From assembly GCF_014696675.1 (NCBI RefSeq), contig NZ_JACJQN010000017.1, positions 62,001-126,000 of the forward strand: a DNA stretch of 64,000 nucleotides, read 5' to 3'. A model generated the notes under the pieces. It worked only from the letters and a program-made list of their open reading frames with translations. It was not told the origin of the DNA and made no database searches. A program made the translations under genes and the position numbers. This document shows positions 56,263-64,000 of the stretch, in pieces. The first letter of the stretch is position 1; each line of letters starts with the position of its first letter. The DNA is from Phormidium tenue FACHB-1052. Its GTDB lineage: Bacteria; Cyanobacteriota; Cyanobacteriia; Phormidesmidales; Phormidesmidaceae.

Positions 56263-57828
56263 CTATCGCCGCCGTAGCCACATCAGCACAGCTAGACCAA
56301 GTCCGATAGCCGGCAGCACCAGCAGGGCAAATACCCCGAGACCAATCTGCTGCTGCACCGTCAGGGTAATGCGGCGGTTGGTGACTTCGCGGGGGCGAAT
56401 GGAGAGGGTGGCGTCGGTCTGCTGCCCCAGCCAGCTCACGGCATTGAGAAAGACATCGCCATTGAGCTGCTGCTCAAAGAGGCCATCGGTGGCAAAGGTG
56501 GCGTTGCCAATCACGACTAGACGCGACTCCGGTGGCGGTTCACCTTCGGCGGGGGTCGCTCCTTCGACCGGGCGACTGAGGGCAACCCCAAGGGTGTAGG
56601 GGCCAGAGGGCGGCGCGTTTTCGTCGTATTGCAGCTCGCCTTCGGTGGAAAGGGCCTCGGCCCGGCTTTGGGGATTGCTCTGCAAAATAGGCGTTGCCGT
56701 GACCCCCGGCACCTCTTCGACATTGACGGGGCGCACCAGCGGAAAGAACGATCGCCCGCCGGTAAAGTCGCGGGTGATGGGGTGGTCGCCGAAGTCGGTG
56801 ACTAAGGGGGCGGCGGGGCCGAGGCCAACGAGTTGCCCACTGCCGGAAGTATCCAGCACAATGCGGTCGTCGAGGGTGATGCCCCAGGGGTCGAGCAGGG
56901 TGTCGAGGCCAGGACTGGTGCGCGGATCGATCAGCAGCATGAGGCTGCCACCGCCATTGAGATAGGTTTGCAGCGCGTTAACTTCAGGCTCAAAGAATTC
57001 GGCGGCAGGACCAGCCACCACCACCACGCTGGCATCCTCGGGCACTGTGCTGGTTTGAGAAAGGTCGAGGGGCTGCACCACGGCGCTTTTGTCTTCGAGG
57101 GCGGTGGCGGCCTGCAAAAAGCCGGTGTCGCTGCCGTCGATGGTGAACTCCTGGTGGCCCTGGGTGAAGTAGACGGTGAGGGGGCGAGCGCTCACCACCT
57201 GATCGAGCGCATTGGTCAATGTGCGCTCCGACAGCCGCTCGCTGGGGCCAACGTTCTGCAAAAAGCGGCGGGTCTCGCCACTTTCTACAAACACCATGCC
57301 CGTTTGGGTAGCGCCGAATTCCTGGGCTTGACGGGGGTCGTTGTAGGGGTTGACGTAGTCAAAGGTAAACTGCGGCCCGGCCTGGCGGTAGCTTTCGAGC
57401 AGCTGGCGGTCCTGGGGGTTGGGCAGCGGGTCGAAGACGACGATGCGAGTGGGGTTTTCTAGGGTCTGTACTACCTGTTGCGACTGGGGAGCCAGGGTAA
57501 AGATTTGGTTCTCGGTGAGGTCTACTCGGCTGGCATAGCGCACTGCCAAAAAGTTCACCAAGCCCAGAATGGCCAGCACCGCCAGAGTAGAGATCAGAGC
57601 GTTGGCCCCCGCCTCGGTGGAGCGCTGCGCCCAAAACCGACCCTGCCCGTAGTTGCCCAGCACCAGCCCAAGCAAGAGTAGGCCAATGCCCCCAATCAGT
57701 AGTCCTGCGGGCAACAGCGTCCACCCGGCGACAATACCGGCAATTAACCCCGCCGTCACCAGAGCTAGCCCCGGAAAAGCCAGGTATTTCAAATACTTTT
57801 GGTAGGCCGCCAACGATTTCATCGCCAT
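56263..57828 (-). CDS. GldG-like auxiliary component of an ABC transporter
   Basis: A 521-residue protein of the GldG/DUF4350-type uncharacterised ABC system component. Two hydrophobic segments near the N-terminus (about 17-35 and 36-58), one more (about 80-100), then a large external domain (about 105-475) with TENQIFTLAPQSQQVV and a Rossmann-like core, and a final transmembrane helix (about 490-515) with a basic end. It is the last of three same-strand genes with an ATPase and a permease, the gldA-gldF-gldG order known from Bacteroidetes gliding and found in many non-gliding bacteria. Substrate unknown. Confidence 0.85.
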   Translation of the reverse strand: MAMKSLAAYQKYLKYLAFPGLALVTAGLIAGIVAGWTLLPAGLLIGGIGLLLLGLVLGNYGQGRFWAQRSTEAGANALISTLAVLAILGLVNFLAVRYASRVDLTENQIFTLAPQSQQVVQTLENPTRIVVFDPLPNPQDRQLLESYRQAGPQFTFDYVNPYNDPRQAQEFGATQTGMVFVESGETRRFLQNVGPSERLSERTLTNALDQVVSARPLTVYFTQGHQEFTIDGSDTGFLQAATALEDKSAVVQPLDLSQTSTVPEDASVVVVAGPAAEFFEPEVNALQTYLNGGGSLMLLIDPRTSPGLDTLLDPWGITLDDRIVLDTSGSGQLVGLGPAAPLVTDFGDHPITRDFTGGRSFFPLVRPVNVEEVPGVTATPILQSNPQSRAEALSTEGELQYDENAPPSGPYTLGVALSRPVEGATPAEGEPPPESRLVVIGNATFATDGLFEQQLNGDVFLNAVSWLGQQTDATLSIRPREVTNRRITLTVQQQIGLGVFALLVLPAIGLGLAVLMWLRRR

Positions 57829-57874
57829 TACTCGCTACTACTAACCTGCTGACGTTAACTGGACTGATTGGACA

Positions 57875-58687
57875 CTATGACCGCTGGAACCGGAGCGTTT
57901 CGATGGACTGAGCCGTGAGATACAGCCCCAGCCCGATGAATGAGAGAAACAGCACCAGGCCACCGGTGTCGAAAATGCCTTCGGTAAAGTCGGTGAAATG
58001 CTTAAGTAGGGATAGATGGGCGATCGCGCTACCCACCACCCCTGGCAGCCCCTGAGCCACCGCATCCACCAGCCACAGCAGCAAGATCAGCGCAAAGGTC
58101 ATAATCGCCGCCAGCACGGTGCTCTCCGTTAGCGACGAGATGAACATGCCGAGGGCCAATACGCTGGCTGCCATCAGCACTAGCCCAAGGTGCGACAACA
58201 AAAATACTCCTGACCCCGTGGGCGGAGTCGCAGCCCCTAGGGCGATCGACTGGCACACCATCAGCGGCAGTACCATCGCAATATAGAAGCTCACCACTGC
58301 CAGCAGCTTGCCCAGGGCTACCGCCCAGTTGGTGACGGGTGACGTGGCCAGCAGTTCCAGCGTGCCCTGCTTGCGCTCGTCGGCGTAGAGCCCCATGGAG
58401 AGCATCGGCAGCACAAACATCGACAGCGACCCCAGCAGCCCCACGTAGGCTTTGTTGAACTCGTAGGCCACATCAAAGGGGGGCGAGGGAGGCATGCCCA
58501 TCTGCACCGCCTGGTCGGCCATCGCCGCCTGGGCCAAAATGCCCTGCGGCCCCAGCAGAATCGCCACTAAGAAAAAGCCCCCCAGCAGCCAGAACACGGC
58601 GGCAATGATATACGGCAGAGGCGAGGCGAAGTAGCTTTGCAGCTCTCGCTGGTAGATGGCGAGGATGTTTTTGAAGAGAAGGGTCAT
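57875..58687 (-). CDS. ABC transporter permease (GldF/ABC-2 type)
   Basis: A 270-residue ABC-2-type permease with about six hydrophobic segments. ILAIYQRELQSYFASPLPYII is the standard N-terminal interfacial helix, and the loop MGLYADERKQGTLELLATSP is the ABC-2/GldF signature (E-R..GT.E.L...P). It lies between the ATPase and the GldG-like gene, 46 bases from the latter, and should form the membrane part of that exporter. Confidence 0.9.
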   Translation of the reverse strand: MTLLFKNILAIYQRELQSYFASPLPYIIAAVFWLLGGFFLVAILLGPQGILAQAAMADQAVQMGMPPSPPFDVAYEFNKAYVGLLGSLSMFVLPMLSMGLYADERKQGTLELLATSPVTNWAVALGKLLAVVSFYIAMVLPLMVCQSIALGAATPPTGSGVFLLSHLGLVLMAASVLALGMFISSLTESTVLAAIMTFALILLLWLVDAVAQGLPGVVGSAIAHLSLLKHFTDFTEGIFDTGGLVLFLSFIGLGLYLTAQSIETLRFQRS

Positions 58688-58785
58688 GGGCGGGGAGAGG
58701 GGATGGGTGGATGGGGAGGGGAGTGGGAGTGTGGATGGGTAGGGGGTGAGGAGATGAGGGAGGTGGGGAGGATGGGGGGAAACCC
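58688..58785. repeat. Pyrimidine/purine-asymmetric repeat between ATPase and permease genes
   Basis: The whole gap between two genes of one operon is G/A-rich on the plus strand (GGGTGGATGGGGAGG type), so the mRNA carries its C/T-rich complement. It matches the other dispersed elements and extends the gap to 112 bases without adding a terminator. Confidence 0.65.
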
Positions 58786-58799
58786 AAAAACTAAAAGGG

Positions 58800-59822
58800 T
58801 TAGGTCTCGAATTCTTCTGGCGTTGGCTCGACTGTGGGGAGTTCAGCGAGGGCTTCGGGCGTTGCTGTTGCTCCCGTAGCGGGTTCGGTGGTGGTGAGGT
58901 TGAGGAAGACGTCTTCGAGGGTGGCTTGCTGGCGGCGGAGTTCGTGGAGTTCGAGACCGGCGTTGACGAGGGCGGCAGACATAATAGCTCCCAAAGCGCG
59001 ATCGGCGTCTGCGCTCACCCGCAGCCGGTGATGATACTCCGGCAGGTGCTCTGGCCCCAGTAAAGTCACCTGGCGCACGGGGGATAGCTCAGTTAACAAG
59101 CGCTGGGCTCTGTCCACATCCCCTTTGATCTCCAGTTCATAGGCGGCTTCGCCAGAGAGACGGGTGGTGAGGTTGTCGGGGGTGTCGGTGGCGACGACCT
59201 GACCCCGGTTGATGATGGTGACGCGATCGCAGGTCATGCTCACCTCCGGCAAAATGTGGGTGGAGAGAATGATGGTGTGGCTACCCGCCAGCCCTTTGAT
59301 CAGCTGCCGCACCTCGTTGATCTGGCGCGGATCCAAACCCACCGTCGGCTCATCCAAAATAATCACTGGCGGGTCGTGAATGATGGCCTGGGCAATGCCC
59401 ACCCGCTGTCGGTAACCCTTCGACAACTTGCGAATCAGCACCTTGCGCTTGTCAGTTAAACCGCAGTGATCCATGGCAATGTCGGCCCGCTTTTGACGCA
59501 GATCGGCGGGCACGCCCTTAATTTTGGCCACAAAGTTGAGAAAACCCTGCACCGTCATATCGGGATATAGCGGCGGCGACTCGGGCAGGTAGCCAATCCG
59601 CTGTCGCACCGCCATCGAGTTGGTATGCACGTCGTACCCGGCCACGCGGGCCGTGCCTTCAGATGCTGGCAAGTACCCTGCCAAAATTCGCATGGTGGTG
59701 GTTTTACCCGCCCCATTCGGCCCCAAAAAGCCGAGAATCTCCCCAGGCTGTGCCCCAAAGGTGATGTCTTGAATGGCTGTGGTAGACCCGTAGGTCTTAC
59801 TCAAATGCTCAACTTCAATCAT
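58800..59822 (-). CDS. ABC transporter ATPase (GldA/ABC-2 type)
   Basis: A 340-residue ATPase. Walker A GPNGAGKTTTMRIL, Q-loop YLPESPPLYPDMTV, signature LSKGYRQRVGIAQA, Walker B VIILDEPTVGLDP and the H-loop STHI are all intact. A C-terminal regulatory extension of about 120 residues follows the fold, as in GldA/CcmA-like proteins. First gene of the three-gene exporter unit; the substrate may be a lipid, a polysaccharide precursor or a surface component. Confidence 0.92.
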   Translation of the reverse strand: MIEVEHLSKTYGSTTAIQDITFGAQPGEILGFLGPNGAGKTTTMRILAGYLPASEGTARVAGYDVHTNSMAVRQRIGYLPESPPLYPDMTVQGFLNFVAKIKGVPADLRQKRADIAMDHCGLTDKRKVLIRKLSKGYRQRVGIAQAIIHDPPVIILDEPTVGLDPRQINEVRQLIKGLAGSHTIILSTHILPEVSMTCDRVTIINRGQVVATDTPDNLTTRLSGEAAYELEIKGDVDRAQRLLTELSPVRQVTLLGPEHLPEYHHRLRVSADADRALGAIMSAALVNAGLELHELRRQQATLEDVFLNLTTTEPATGATATPEALAELPTVEPTPEEFET

Positions 59823-59918
59823 GGGTGTAAAATCGCCAGCAAACCAGTGGATATTGTACTGCTGATTACAGTAGCGATTTTTCCTTCCATTGCGTTTAAG
59901 TGACTCAATCTAATCTGT

Positions 59919-59962
59919 TCCCTCCTACCTTCCCCATCTCCCTCACCCTGCGCTCGCTACCC
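59919..59962. repeat. Short pyrimidine-rich repeat
   Basis: CTCCTACCTTCCCCATCTCC and the following bases, between the divergent ABC ATPase and the gene at 60009. Same type as the other elements, shorter. Confidence 0.5.
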
Positions 59963-60008
59963 TCTACTACAATGGCCGAATCCATTGGGCCAAAGGCCGT
60001 AGCTTAGA

Positions 60009-60485
60009 ATGGAACTATTCAAGCGTCAGGTGTGGATCAACTTTCTGGGCTTGCTGCCCGGCAGTCTGGTTACGATACTAGTAATCGCTATCGCGTTCCT
60101 GCGTTTTTATGACGAACAAGACTTCCGATTCCTCAGCATCGTCGCCCAGCCCCAAACCTGGAGCAACCGACTCACTGTGGCAGCCCTCCTGGCTGCACTG
60201 GCTAATTTCGGCGTTGAGTGGAACCGTCGAAATCGAGAAGGAAACCGCGAGGCTGAAGCAGGAGAACGCGAGGCTAAAAGAGCAGAACGCGAAGCTCGCC
60301 GAGAGAGAGAAGAAGCTCGCCGAGATCGACAAGAAGCTCGACGAAATCGACAGGAAGTACGCTACCAGAAAGCTCAAATCCGATATCAACTAGACCCTAG
60401 CGAGGCAACCCGACAAGAGCTGGAAGCAGTGTTGGCAGCACTTGAAGAGTATGAGCAGACCTTGGACGACGCTCTCAGTTCCTGA
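60009..60485 (+). CDS. Membrane protein with highly charged coiled-coil tail
   Basis: A 158-residue protein. Residues 10-32 (LGLLPGSLVTILVIAIAFL) and about 56-68 (LTVAALLAALANFG) are hydrophobic. From about 70 the chain is almost only Arg, Glu and Ala (EAKRAEREARREREEARRD), then an acidic helix (ATRQELEAVLAALEEYEQTL). The charged stretch is written in a repetitive, purine-rich DNA segment. The +1 frame of the same segment (60109-60393) also encodes a clean heptad coiled coil (ARLKQENARLKEQNAKLAER). The longer frame is preferred because it has the membrane anchor and a plausible C-terminus. No family recognised. The 3' end overlaps the convergent gene by 11 bases. Confidence 0.62.
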   Translation: MELFKRQVWINFLGLLPGSLVTILVIAIAFLRFYDEQDFRFLSIVAQPQTWSNRLTVAALLAALANFGVEWNRRNREGNREAEAGEREAKRAEREARREREEARRDRQEARRNRQEVRYQKAQIRYQLDPSEATRQELEAVLAALEEYEQTLDDALSS

Positions 60486-61155
60486 CCTTGGGGCAGGGTT
60501 GCGGATCGCGGGTCGCGAGCGAGCAGTGATCAATTAAGCAGGGCTGTTTGTAAGCATCCTCAGTCTCCAGGGGCGGCGGGGGTTGGCCAAAGATCATTTC
60601 GCAGCTAAAGTCTTCGAAGTTTGGCACCATCGTGAGGGGAATGCCGAAGTCTTCTGTAAAGAAGCGCTGGGTGGGCAACTTGCACATGTTGACGCACATG
60701 CCGACGCAGCGGCTTTCATCCAGGTAGCGACACTTTTTGATGTGGACGGCGCTGCGCTGCTGGCGGATTCGTCCCTGAGCATCGGTAAATTCTACGGTCT
60801 TGACCTCGCAGGGGCCGACCAGCCACTCAAACAGCAGGGTGGCAAACCAGGCGTTGAGTTCGCAGACGAGCTGGGTGGGCGAAAACAGGTTGCGAATCAG
60901 CCACAGCACTTGGGCGGGCACCAGCGACTTGAGCACCACAGCAACGAGCGCCTGCTGCTGCTGGGCATTGCGCCCCTGCATGATCTGGGTGGATAAATCG
61001 ACAAAGCCGTCGTAGCCGCTGCGGGTAGTGTCTTTTCCCACAGCCTTGGCCATCTTGCGGCTAAACAGCCAGATGAACAGGCGATCGCCCACACTATCCT
61101 GATAAACCGCTTTTTCTGAGGTGGGGCCAAGGCCCGTGGCCGGGGGCGATGCCAT
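60475..61155 (-). CDS. D27-like (DUF4033) carotenoid isomerase-family protein
   Basis: A 226-residue protein related to plant DWARF27, an iron-containing all-trans/9-cis beta-carotene isomerase that starts strigolactone synthesis. The Cys-rich C-terminal DUF4033 region is clear: KKCRYLDESRCVGMCVNMCK, then PTQRFFTEDFGIPLTMVPN and DFSCEMIFGQPPPP. The N-terminal third is helical with no transit or signal peptide. Cyanobacteria hold many D27-like proteins but their role is not settled; carotenoid isomerisation is a reasonable guess. Confidence 0.87.
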   Translation of the reverse strand: MASPPATGLGPTSEKAVYQDSVGDRLFIWLFSRKMAKAVGKDTTRSGYDGFVDLSTQIMQGRNAQQQQALVAVVLKSLVPAQVLWLIRNLFSPTQLVCELNAWFATLLFEWLVGPCEVKTVEFTDAQGRIRQQRSAVHIKKCRYLDESRCVGMCVNMCKLPTQRFFTEDFGIPLTMVPNFEDFSCEMIFGQPPPPLETEDAYKQPCLIDHCSLATRDPQPCPKVRN

Positions 61156-61227
61156 GGTAAACCAGGAATAATTACTTACTCCAGATTAATACTTGAGTGG
61201 GCGGAGTGACAGGAGCGGGTGAATTCT

Positions 61228-62988
61228 CTACCCCTGGCTGCTGCCCGCAAACTGCTGGGCGTAGAACTGGGCGTAGCGGCTCTGGTTGGCCAGCAGTTCG
61301 CTGTGGGTGCCCGCTTCAATCACCTGGCCCTTTTCCATCACCAGAATGCGATCGGCATCGCGCACGGTGGCTAGCCGGTGGGCGATGATAAAGACGGTGC
61401 GATCGCTCATCAACCGCTCCAGCGCCTCCTGCACTAACGCTTCAGACTCGGCATCCAGGGCTGATGTCGCCTCATCCAAGATCAAAATGCGGGGGTTGAG
61501 CAGGACGGCCCGGGCGATCGCCACCCGCTGCCGCTGCCCCCCCGAGAGATTCACGCCCCGTTCCCCCATCCAGGTGTAGTAGCCCTGGGAAAACTGGCTG
61601 ATGAAGTCGTGGGCGTTGGCAATGCGGGCCGCCGCTTCGACTGCTTCGATGTCAAAGTCTTTTTGGCCAAAGGCAATATTTTGGGCGATCGTGCCCGAAA
61701 ACAGCGTTGTCTCCTGGGGCACAATGCCGATCTGTCGCCGCAGGCTGCGCAGGGTGACGGTAGCCACATCCACATCGTCAATGAAAATCTGGCCGGCCTG
61801 GGGGTCGTAGAACCGGGGCAGCAGGTTGACCAGAGTGGATTTGCCCGCGCCGGAGGAGCCTACCAGGGCAATTTTTTCGCCGGGGAGAGCCAGCAGGTCG
61901 AGATTTCGCAGTACGGGTTCGTCGGCTTCGTAGCCAAAGGTGACGTTGCGATACTCAACTCGCCCGGTGACCTTGGGCAGGTCGGTGGCGGTGGGCAGCT
62001 CCCGCACTGCCGGTTCGATATTGAGCAGCTCAATGACGCGATCGACAGAGGCTTCCCCCTGCTTAAATTCGCCGTAGTTAATGATGACGTGGTTGACCGG
62101 GTCAATCAGCATCAGCGCCGCGACCACGTAGCTGCCAAAGGAAGCCCCGGTGAGATTCTCCTGGGAAATTTGCCAGGTGCCCACCAGCAAAATCAGCATT
62201 ACTACCACGGCGTAGGTAAAGCCTACCACCGGATACTGCACCGCCTGGAGCCAGGCGGCTTTGTATTTAGCCTGGCGGTTTTTTTCGGCCTCCTGGGTAA
62301 AGCGCTCGACTTCGTAGTCTTCGGCGGCAAAGGCCCGCACCAGGCGAATGCCGCTAAACACTTCGGTGACCAGCGACGAGAGGTCAGAGACCAGGTTTTG
62401 GCTGCGCCGCGAAAATTTCAGCATTTGCTCCCCAAACCAGCCCGCCAGAATGGCCAAAATGGGCACTAACACCACCGCCGTCAGGGTGAGCTGCCAGTTG
62501 AGGTAGACCATGTAGCCCAGCACCACCACCAATTGCAGCACCGAGGGTAAAAAGTCGTGGAACAGCTTTTGGACGACTTCGCCAATGCGATCGATGTCTT
62601 CGGTCAAGCGGTAGGATAAGTCCCCGGTTTGACTGCGCTCGAAGTAGGTGAGACTCAGGCGGTGGATGTGGGTGTAGACATCGCGGCGCAGATTAAAGGC
62701 AACCTCTAGAGCGGCCTTAGCCATCAGTGAGTCTTGAATATATTGGCCGATTTTTTGCAGCGCGAACCCGGCCATGGTGATGGCAATAAAGCGGGACACT
62801 ACCGGTACATTGCCTGCCGCCAACTGCTCCAGAATATTCCCCGACAGCCAGGCCAGGATAGGCCAGAAGGAAACAAAAATAATGGTGCCCAACAGCGCCT
62901 GGGCTATAGTGCGCCACTCGCGCCGTACGTAGGGGGCAAGCGTCCAATAGTTGGAGCCTTGGGAGGGGCGCTCGGGATTCAAGGGCAA
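61228..62988 (-). CDS. ABC exporter half-transporter (MsbA/HepA-like)
   Basis: A 586-residue fused permease-ATPase that would work as a homodimer. The transmembrane domain (about 30-320, six helices) comes first. The ATPase follows with Walker A GSSGAGKSTLVNLLPRF, Q-loop GIVPQETTLFSGT, signature NLSGGQRQRVAIARA, Walker B ILILDEATSALD and the switch His in IIAHRLATV. Close in style to lipid or glycolipid flippases such as MsbA and to HepA of heterocyst envelope formation. The substrate is unknown. Confidence 0.93.
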   Translation of the reverse strand: MPLNPERPSQGSNYWTLAPYVRREWRTIAQALLGTIIFVSFWPILAWLSGNILEQLAAGNVPVVSRFIAITMAGFALQKIGQYIQDSLMAKAALEVAFNLRRDVYTHIHRLSLTYFERSQTGDLSYRLTEDIDRIGEVVQKLFHDFLPSVLQLVVVLGYMVYLNWQLTLTAVVLVPILAILAGWFGEQMLKFSRRSQNLVSDLSSLVTEVFSGIRLVRAFAAEDYEVERFTQEAEKNRQAKYKAAWLQAVQYPVVGFTYAVVVMLILLVGTWQISQENLTGASFGSYVVAALMLIDPVNHVIINYGEFKQGEASVDRVIELLNIEPAVRELPTATDLPKVTGRVEYRNVTFGYEADEPVLRNLDLLALPGEKIALVGSSGAGKSTLVNLLPRFYDPQAGQIFIDDVDVATVTLRSLRRQIGIVPQETTLFSGTIAQNIAFGQKDFDIEAVEAAARIANAHDFISQFSQGYYTWMGERGVNLSGGQRQRVAIARAVLLNPRILILDEATSALDAESEALVQEALERLMSDRTVFIIAHRLATVRDADRILVMEKGQVIEAGTHSELLANQSRYAQFYAQQFAGSSQG

Positions 62989-63250
62989 AACCTTTGCAAT
63001 GGCATACTGTTCACCACGCTACCAGGTTTAGAGTGTTCCCGGTAAGACCGCGTCTAGGGATTTGGCCAGAAAGCTTGGCCGGGGGGCGTTACGTCCCCTG
63101 ATTGGAATTCTCAATGGGGATGAGCTGGAATAATTCTTAGGCCAGAGCGGCATTTGGGGGCCGCTGCCCATTCGCTCAGCGTGTATCGTCTGCCTGGCGG
63201 GGCAAGGCACTACAATCGACCCATGGCCTACGTTTGGGGAATATGTGCCG

Positions 63251-63853
63251 ATGCCCACGGTTATTGTTGCCACCGGAAATCCCGGCAAGCTAAAAGAGAT
63301 GCAGGTGTATCTGGGTGAGCTGGGCTGGGAGCTTCAGCTGAAACCCGATGCGATTGATATAGAAGAGACCGGCACCACGTTTTTAGAAAATGCGCGGCTT
63401 AAGGCGGCTGGGGTCGCCAAGGCCTTGGGCCAGTGGGCGATCGCCGATGACTCGGGCTTAGAAGTCCACGCCCTCGGCGGTGCCCCCGGCATCTACTCGG
63501 CCCGCTACGCCGACAGCGATGCGGCCAGAATCGATCGCCTGCTGAAGGAATTGGCCGAAGCTATCGGGGGACAAAGCGATTCCGGCACCGATCGCAGCGC
63601 CCAGTTTGTCTGCGCCCTAGCCCTGGCCAACCCCCAAGGCGACATCGTGCTTGAAACAGAGGGGATCTGCCACGGCGAGATCTTGCTGGCCCCCCGTGGC
63701 GCTGGGGGCTTTGGCTACGACCCGATCTTTTATATTCCTGCCCTGGGCAAGAGCTTTGCTGAGATGTCGCCCGAGCAAAAGGATGCCAACAGCCATCGGG
63801 GCATTGCCTTTGGCCAACTGATGCCCGCTTTAAAGCAGTTAACCCCAGGATGA
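63251..63853 (+). CDS. rdgB: Non-canonical purine NTP pyrophosphatase (RdgB/HAM1)
   Basis: Hydrolyses dITP, ITP and XTP to the monophosphates and keeps deaminated purines out of nucleic acids. About 200 residues, normal length. Motifs: VIVATGNPGKLKEM at the N-terminus, ETGTTFLENARLKA, IADDSGLEVHALGGAPGIYSAR with the metal-binding Asp residues (broken here by naming only the core IADDSGLEV), GFGYDPIF and the C-terminal SHRGIAF. The ATG at 63251 is used; a GTG two codons earlier is possible. Confidence 0.95.
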   Translation: MPTVIVATGNPGKLKEMQVYLGELGWELQLKPDAIDIEETGTTFLENARLKAAGVAKALGQWAIADDSGLEVHALGGAPGIYSARYADSDAARIDRLLKELAEAIGGQSDSGTDRSAQFVCALALANPQGDIVLETEGICHGEILLAPRGAGGFGYDPIFYIPALGKSFAEMSPEQKDANSHRGIAFGQLMPALKQLTPG

Positions 63854-63876
63854 CCTAACCGGGGCTGGGTCATCCT
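63847..63876 (+). other. Inverted repeat at the end of rdgB
   Basis: AGGATGACC pairs with GGTCATCCT around the rdgB stop codon (63847-63855 with 63868-63876). There is no T-run, so it is at best a weak or factor-dependent terminator. Confidence 0.4.
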
Positions 63877-63900
63877 AGGGTTACTGGGAACTAGGGTTGA

Positions 63901-64000
63901 GTGGAAACTGGTGTGCGATCGCCCCATGGGCGAGTCTTGGACTATCGCCCTGTAGAGTCGGCCTTTGACTATCGCACCCTCGTCTTGCAGGTAAATCCTA
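63901..64000 (+). CDS. Possible start of a gene running off the window
   Basis: From a GTG at 63901 one frame stays open to the window edge and reads as plausible protein (LDYRPVESAFDYRTLVLQV). There is no clear ribosome-binding site and only 33 codons are visible. It contains a short DNA repeat (GACTATCGC twice). It may equally be intergenic. Confidence 0.22.
   Translation, partial: METGVRSPHGRVLDYRPVESAFDYRTLVLQVNP

Overview
The window is chromosomal DNA from a filamentous-type cyanobacterium, probably from the Leptolyngbya/Nodosilinea/Phormidium range. The evidence is the very dense HIP1 palindrome (GCGATCGC), two SLH-plus-OprB porins, an FtsH2-type thylakoid protease, a DUF2555 protein, cyanobacterial-style IF2 and NusA, and a D27-like carotenoid isomerase. 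I see no transposase, prophage, CRISPR array, rRNA or tRNA. Most of the window is ordinary core genome, so the unusual signals are regulatory or small in scale.

Layout. 0-2 kb: UDP-glucose dehydrogenase (cut by the window edge) and UDP-glucuronate decarboxylase. With the epimerase at 46-47 kb these lead UDP-glucose to UDP-glucuronate, UDP-xylose and UDP-galacturonate for envelope glycans. 2.5-6 kb: two tandem porins whose ribosome-binding sites carry the complement of the Yfr1 sRNA core. 6.3-13 kb: pterin dehydratase, a candidate 23-residue ORF, nadC, small conserved proteins, dusA, a beta-propeller protein and a glycosyltransferase. 13-20 kb: ftsH2, an MFS transporter, gltX and a periplasmic amidase. 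20-30 kb: an LCP-family ligase, methyltransferase, coaBC, DUF2555, a hydrolase, trhO, an HDAC-like hydrolase and a LysM/LytM protein that has lost its zinc ligands. 30-38 kb: HtrA protease, larB, a candidate sRNA with a Yfr1-like motif, a non-canonical phosphoribulokinase paralogue, a U32 protein (RlhA-like) and an ArnT-like glycosyltransferase. 39-46 kb: the information-processing cluster rimP-nusA-rnpM-infB, preceded by an attenuator-like hairpin. 46-51 kb: the epimerase (apparent AUC start), pnp and tpiA. 51-56 kb: two pentapeptide-repeat proteins around an unknown membrane-anchored protein, ruvB, a tail-anchored zinc ribbon and a possible 49-residue Cys-containing ORF. 56-63 kb: a GldA/F/G-type ABC system, a charged coiled-coil membrane protein, D27-like protein, an ABC exporter and rdgB.

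The most interesting observations are: (1) a possible porin-control circuit, with perfect Yfr1-core complements over both porin ribosome-binding sites and, 26 kb away, a roughly 52-nt intergenic sRNA candidate carrying a one-base variant of that core in front of a strong terminator; (2) a LytM protein lacking all four zinc ligands, encoded near an intact amidase, which suggests an EnvC/NlpD-type activator; (3) an epimerase whose only well-placed start behind a perfect AGGAGG is ATC; (4) a phosphoribulokinase paralogue lacking the redox cysteines; (5) a dispersed pyrimidine-rich repeat, translated twice as Ser/Pro linkers in the U32 gene.

All names rest on reading motifs by eye; no database search was run.
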